Shown here: piece after piece, positions 10,631 through 13,027 of the stretch | Numbering within the stretch: position 1 is the first letter of the stretch | Layout: the number at the start of each line of letters is the position of its first letter | Origin: Dimargaris cristalligena | Lineage: Eukaryota; Kickxellomycota; Dimargaritomycetes; Dimargaritales; Dimargaritaceae | DNA: 13,027 nucleotides | NCBI GenBank assembly: GCA_027576995.1 | Contig: JANBQC010000710.1 | Location: forward strand, 1 to 13,027 | Direction of reading: 5' to 3' | The notes under the pieces: generated by a model | What the model was told of the DNA's origin: nothing | Database searches by the model: none | What the model saw: the letters and a program-made list of their open reading frames with translations, nothing else | Program-made: the position numbers and the translations under genes

Positions 10631-10644
10631 CCGTAGGGCTACGG
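10631..10644. repeat. Inverted repeat CCGTAG-GG-CTACGG
   Basis: Six-base arms pair perfectly around GG. The compact GC-containing palindrome resembles the CGG-containing symmetric sites bound by fungal zinc-cluster regulators, though that is only an analogy. It sits about 200 bp upstream of the TATA-like box of the secreted-precursor gene. Confidence 0.45.
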
Positions 10645-10666
10645 AGGAATGCCGAGGTTTTATACA

Positions 10667-10699
10667 AATGGCTGGGTTGATCAGTGATTCCCAGCCATT
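10667..10699. repeat. Inverted repeat with perfect 10-bp arms upstream of the precursor gene
   Basis: AATGGCTGGG (10667-10676) and CCCAGCCATT (10690-10699) are perfect inverted copies around a 13-base spacer that itself holds TGATCA. The arm ends fall about 143 bp upstream of the TATA-like box at 10842. It is a candidate regulatory site; no transcript terminator logic applies because no gene ends here. Confidence 0.5.
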
Positions 10700-10841
10700 A
10701 CAAAGGATGACGAACAATTTTTTAAACTGGATTAAAGGGTATTACATCCATTGAGTATAAAGAGGAAAACGGAGACTCGGCTGGTGAGTGCATTTGTCCG
10801 TAGTTAGCCCAGACTCATTATACCACGGCCTACACTTACCC

Positions 10842-10847
10842 TATAAG
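10842..10847 (+). promoter_or_regulatory. TATA-like box of the secreted-precursor gene
   Basis: TATAAG lies 206 bp upstream of the ATG at 11048 and immediately before a strongly pyrimidine-rich leader. No other ATG occurs between it and 11048, so transcripts starting just downstream would use that ATG first. Confidence 0.4.
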
Positions 10848-10893
10848 TGTCCTTCCCCTCGCCCCCTTCTCTGACCAAAACCATCCCCGCATT

Positions 10894-10909
10894 TCTCTCT
10901 CTCTCTCTC
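10894..10909 (+). repeat. CT dinucleotide tract in the probable 5' UTR
   Basis: About eight TC/CT units (TCTCTCTC...) lie inside a longer pyrimidine-rich block running from about 10850 to 11045. CT-rich blocks next to start sites are typical of strongly expressed fungal genes. This supports the region being leader rather than protein-coding. Confidence 0.6.
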
Positions 10910-11047
10910 CGATTTCATACCACCCTCCACTGTAGCTTAACAGTCCTTCGATTATCTACTATACCCTACCTAACCAAGGAACTGGTTCGCTATTCATTCT
11001 TCTCGCTGTCATCACACGCAGCCCTCTCCCCGCTGCTCCACCCCACC

Positions 11048-11497
11048 ATGAAGATTATTTTCTCCCTCGCCCTCTTTTTGGCAATTTTTGGCACCATGGC
11101 CATGGTCCACGCTAGCCCTGCCTCCGCCAAGGGTAATATCGACAACAAACCACTTCTGAGGAGGCGCAGCGGGCCACCCGCCAGGGGCAATGCCGGCGAC
11201 AAACCACCACTTAAGAGGCGTGACGTGCGCACCACCAACGGTAATATCCACGACAACCCGCATCTGAGAATGCGCGGGGAACAATCTGGCGAGGGCAGTC
11301 TCACCGACAAACCGCTTTTGAAGAAACGTTCGGTGGGTTCCACTTCGGCCCAGGCCACGACTGGTTTAACCGGTGCTGCCATCGGCACAGCCCTCCTCCC
11401 AGGGGTTGGTACAGTCGTTGGTGGAGTCGGTGGCTTATTGTTTGGTGACAAGATGATAAAGGCGTACCGTAACTGGCGCGACTCAAACAACCAGTGA
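11048..11497 (+). CDS. Secreted repeat precursor with Kex2-like sites and a C-terminal glycine-zipper segment
   Basis: No named family is recognised. The protein is 149 residues from ATG 11048 (context CACCATGA, first ATG after the TATA-like box) to TGA. Residues 1-22 form a signal peptide: K2, a hydrophobic core IIFSLALFLAIF, and a likely signal-peptidase site after V-H-A. Four tandem units of exactly 18 residues follow (29-46, 47-64, 65-82, 83-100), each starting G-N/S and holding a D/N-K/N-P-x-L core and a basic cluster: RRR 38-40, KRR 56-58, RMR 74-76, KKR 92-94. These resemble Kex2/furin-type sites, so the precursor is probably cut in the secretory pathway, releasing short repeat peptides and one long C-terminal peptide. 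That peptide (95-149) has glycines at 109, 113, 121, 125, 129 and 133, a glycine-zipper pattern of membrane-associating segments, then a basic aromatic tail ending NWRDSNNQ. Related architecture is known in fungal Kex2-processed repeat proteins, mating-factor precursors and Ece1. Membrane activity or a signalling role is inference only. Confidence 0.85.
   Translation: MKIIFSLALFLAIFGTMAMVHASPASAKGNIDNKPLLRRRSGPPARGNAGDKPPLKRRDVRTTNGNIHDNPHLRMRGEQSGEGSLTDKPLLKKRSVGSTSAQATTGLTGAAIGTALLPGVGTVVGGVGGLLFGDKMIKAYRNWRDSNNQ
11132..11347 (+). repeat. Four tandem 54-bp coding repeats
   Basis: The 216 bases encode the four 18-residue units of the secreted precursor, in register and without indels. The bases are clearly diverged between units while length and the G-N...P.L..R positions are held, which suggests an old duplication under protein-level constraint. 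Unit 3 is the most divergent: N replaces K before P, and M interrupts the basic triplet. Confidence 0.8.
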
Positions 11498-11804
11498 CCC
11501 ATTCAGCCAAACGTAGGCGAAGCAGAGACCGGTACTATAGCTTATCTGGGACATCTATTGCTGTTATAATTGCCAAAACATATCCATGCTAATCCTTCAC
11601 TAGCAGCATTACTCCTGCTCCCCTGTGATATACCTATTGTATTTTTTTGCTTTTTCTTGTTGCTTTGTGTACATGTATTTATATATACATAATAATGTCT
11701 TTAAGAACAGTTGGCAACATGCTTGATCATTATTCATATCTTGTGGTTTGTGGTATAATATATGAAGTAGGGCAGTTTAAATCACTTCTCTAAAATTCAA
11801 TAAA
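11498..11804 (+). terminator. 3' UTR and AATAAA poly(A) signal of the precursor gene
   Basis: After the TGA the sequence becomes AT- and T-rich, with a TTTTTTGCTTTTTCTTG block at about 11642 and a TGTACATGTATTTATATATA stretch of the kind used as an efficiency element. A canonical AATAAA lies at 11799-11804, about 300 bp beyond the stop. An earlier AATAAT near 11690 could be an alternative signal. Confidence 0.5.
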
Positions 11805-12375
11805 ACTTGATTTATATAACTGAACTCGCCCAAATGGTATTCTGCTAGAAAGGTAGAGAGTTCGATGATGAGTTCTAGTGAAATTACATATGCTCGTGCA
11901 TCCGACTACACTGAATAGATACCAGACCATTCCATCACTAGTAGAGGGAATGGTTGCCTAGGCGTATATAGTATAGGTATTTTTAAGCTGAACACCACGA
12001 AACTATGAAAGCAAATATGCAATCGTATGGTGAGTTTATAAGGGGTGGAAGTGGTTGGTTATTTTGAGTATCGAGCCACATTGGTGGTTCAGACAGGGTC
12101 AGAGAGGAAAAACCTGTCGATATATTGAATAAAGTATCGGGACAGTGGCCAAAAATTCTCGGGATTGATTAGAAGTTGGGTGAGATAGGCCCAAAAGAGT
12201 AAAGGGGGCAACATGCCCAAGACGGATGATTATGAACATATGGGAGGGGTTCAACCGAGCTGTATAACGAAAAATCTGTTGGATGAAGCAAATATTACTA
12301 GTTAAAAATAAATCTCACGTATATTATCAGATACACTTATCATTAAAAACCTTATACAGCTGGATCGGATTTCAC
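11805..12375. other. AT-rich stretch, no supported gene
   Basis: No coding region is supported here. An 8-bp inverted repeat, ACCATTCC (11926-11933) and GGAATGGT (11947-11954), flanks a 13-base spacer containing ACTAGT. If the exon at 12376-12481 belongs to a longer - strand gene, its following intron and exons should lie here. An AG after a pyrimidine-rich ATCCAACAG opposite about 12290 starts a roughly 55-codon open frame, but with no homology or codon bias I could use. Confidence 0.4.
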
Positions 12376-12481
12376 CCATATTGGTGTGGACGATACGGTT
12401 GAGGACCAGGGGCATGTACTTCTTGGCGTCTCTTGGGACAAATGAGCCAGGGGTGGCTTTCTGGAAAACACGGGAGGACGG
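12376..12481 (-). CDS. Single exon of an unidentified gene (partial)
   Basis: The exon is preceded on the - strand by a strong acceptor (TTCTATGTCTTTCCAG) and followed by a possible donor (ATGG|GTGAAA). Its 106 bases form 35 codons plus one base in the frame beginning PSSRVFQKATPGSFVP and ending VLNRIVHTNM. Codons are strongly C-ending (GCC, ACC, GTC, CTC, AAC, ATC, CAC), in sharp contrast with the AT-rich flanks and in keeping with a well-expressed gene. I do not recognise the family. Partner exons were not identified with confidence; 5' exons could lie at 12482-13027 or beyond the window. The donor is not ideal, so the 3' boundary is tentative, and a relic exon or gene fragment is possible. 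Confidence 0.42.
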
Positions 12482-13027
12482 CTGGAAAGACATAGAAAAT
12501 TGTATTATTGAAGAGAGTCGAGTAATAATCATATGTTATAGTTAATCGCGCGAATATTATGCCCCACTTAGTTAAAGACTGTGTCAGAAGCAAAAGGGCC
12601 ACGCAAGTACCATCTTAAATAGAAATACAATACTATTACCGCCAAATTTGATAACTTCCTACTACGCGAAACCAAAAGTCGGTATAGAAAAAACTCTTAA
12701 ATATAAAACAATGCATGGACAGACGAGTAGCTATCTGACAGGCATCACTGTTTCGAAGTGCCAAGCAGCAGCAGAGTGGCTAGAGGGCAAGAAAGAAGTT
12801 GGGATCAGTTCCCCTAAAATTAGTGAGGTTGAGTCAGGGCACTATTCAAATGTGCATAAATAGATGCACGATTTTTTACGTCATGTCTAGGTTAAGAAAT
12901 ACTATAGGGTCGCATAGGGAATCCGCGCGTATGACCCATTTCTCTTCATCCGCTGAGTTTTCTCCCTGACTAAGATTTGGCTTAAATGAGCAGAGCAAGT
13001 TCTGAGGACGCCGCAGTCAAAAAGCAC
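12482..13027. other. Right-edge stretch, no secure gene
   Basis: Any upstream exons of the - strand gene with an exon at 12376-12481 should fall here. One weak candidate starts after a CACTAATTTTAG acceptor (opposite about 12815) and reads ELIPTSFLPSSHSAAAWHF, but its donor is poor. A + strand open frame overlaps the same bases with no clearer support. I leave the stretch unassigned. Confidence 0.35.

Larger units (their letters stand above)
6909..10841. other. Divergent intergenic region, no supported gene
   Basis: About 3.9 kb separate the start of the SMG5-like gene (- strand) from the TATA-like box of the secreted-precursor gene (+ strand). Open frames here reach at most about 92 codons, have no recognisable motif or splice context, and most overlap another equally poor frame. 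The + strand is purine-rich from about 7100 to 7600, so the - strand leader or promoter of the SMG5-like gene would be CT-rich, as in many fungal promoters. The stretch also carries a 30-bp palindrome, an (AT)10 microsatellite and several short inverted repeats, listed separately. Short or fast-evolving genes and ncRNAs cannot be excluded. Confidence 0.5.

Noticed and set aside
10847..11047. Upstream in-frame extension of the secreted-precursor frame
   Set aside because: It has no ATG (it opens at a GTG), is a CT-rich leader in composition, and would bury the signal peptide in the middle of the protein.
10990..11502. Long open frame (about 170 codons) antisense to the secreted-precursor gene, with two shorter companions
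   Set aside because: It mirrors the GC-rich repeats of the + strand gene, shows no motif and lacks a start context. The + strand reading gives a signal peptide, ordered repeats and a Kozak-like ATG, so the antisense frames are shadows.
12648..12863. + strand open frame of 71 codons near the right edge
   Set aside because: Low-complexity Lys/Ser-rich composition without motif, and a competing weak exon candidate on the - strand; neither is convincing.
1..13027. Transposon, CRISPR array, prophage or bacterial operon
   Set aside because: No transposase or reverse transcriptase motifs, terminal inverted repeats with target duplications, regularly spaced repeats, or co-directional packed genes were seen; introns show that the DNA is eukaryotic.

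Overview
This is eukaryotic DNA. The coding sequence is split by GT-AG introns, there are no bacterial-style operons or ribosome-binding sites, one ATG has a CACCATG context, and an AATAAA site lies downstream of that gene. Short introns (150-320 bp, one of 711 bp), islands of C-ending codons in AT-rich surroundings and a Kex2-type secreted repeat precursor suggest a fungus. An SMG5-like protein that keeps a PIN domain points to an early-diverging fungal lineage rather than a typical ascomycete. This placement is an inference, and no rRNA, tRNA or mitochondrial marker is present to test it.

Layout. Bases 1-1872 hold no gene I can support; the part nearest the next gene is purine-rich on + and is probably its 3' UTR. 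A nine-exon gene runs on the - strand from an ATG at 6908 to a TAA at 1875-1873. I rebuilt it by following reading phase and protein-family homology through eight introns. It encodes a predicted 938-residue EST1/SMG5-SMG6-SMG7 family protein, closest to SMG5: an N-terminal 14-3-3-like Est1 region, the helical EST1 segment with its CLVYMGD signature, and a C-terminal PIN domain with an incomplete acidic site and a long low-complexity insertion. Bases 6909-10841 are a largely non-coding divergent intergenic stretch with a CT-rich tract (- strand), an AT-rich 30-bp palindrome, an (AT)10 microsatellite and several inverted repeats.

On the + strand at 11048-11497 lies a compact, apparently intronless gene for a 149-residue secreted precursor. 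It has a signal peptide, four exact-length 18-residue repeats each ending in a basic processing-like site, and a C-terminal glycine-zipper hydrophobic segment with a basic amphipathic tail. A TATA-like box, a CT-rich leader and an AATAAA site frame it. This is the most novel-looking element in the window. Near the right edge a single convincing exon of an unidentified - strand gene occurs at 12376-12481.

The two complete genes are divergently transcribed and have no evident functional link: one is probably an mRNA-decay (nonsense-mediated decay) or telomere-related factor, the other a processed secreted peptide precursor.
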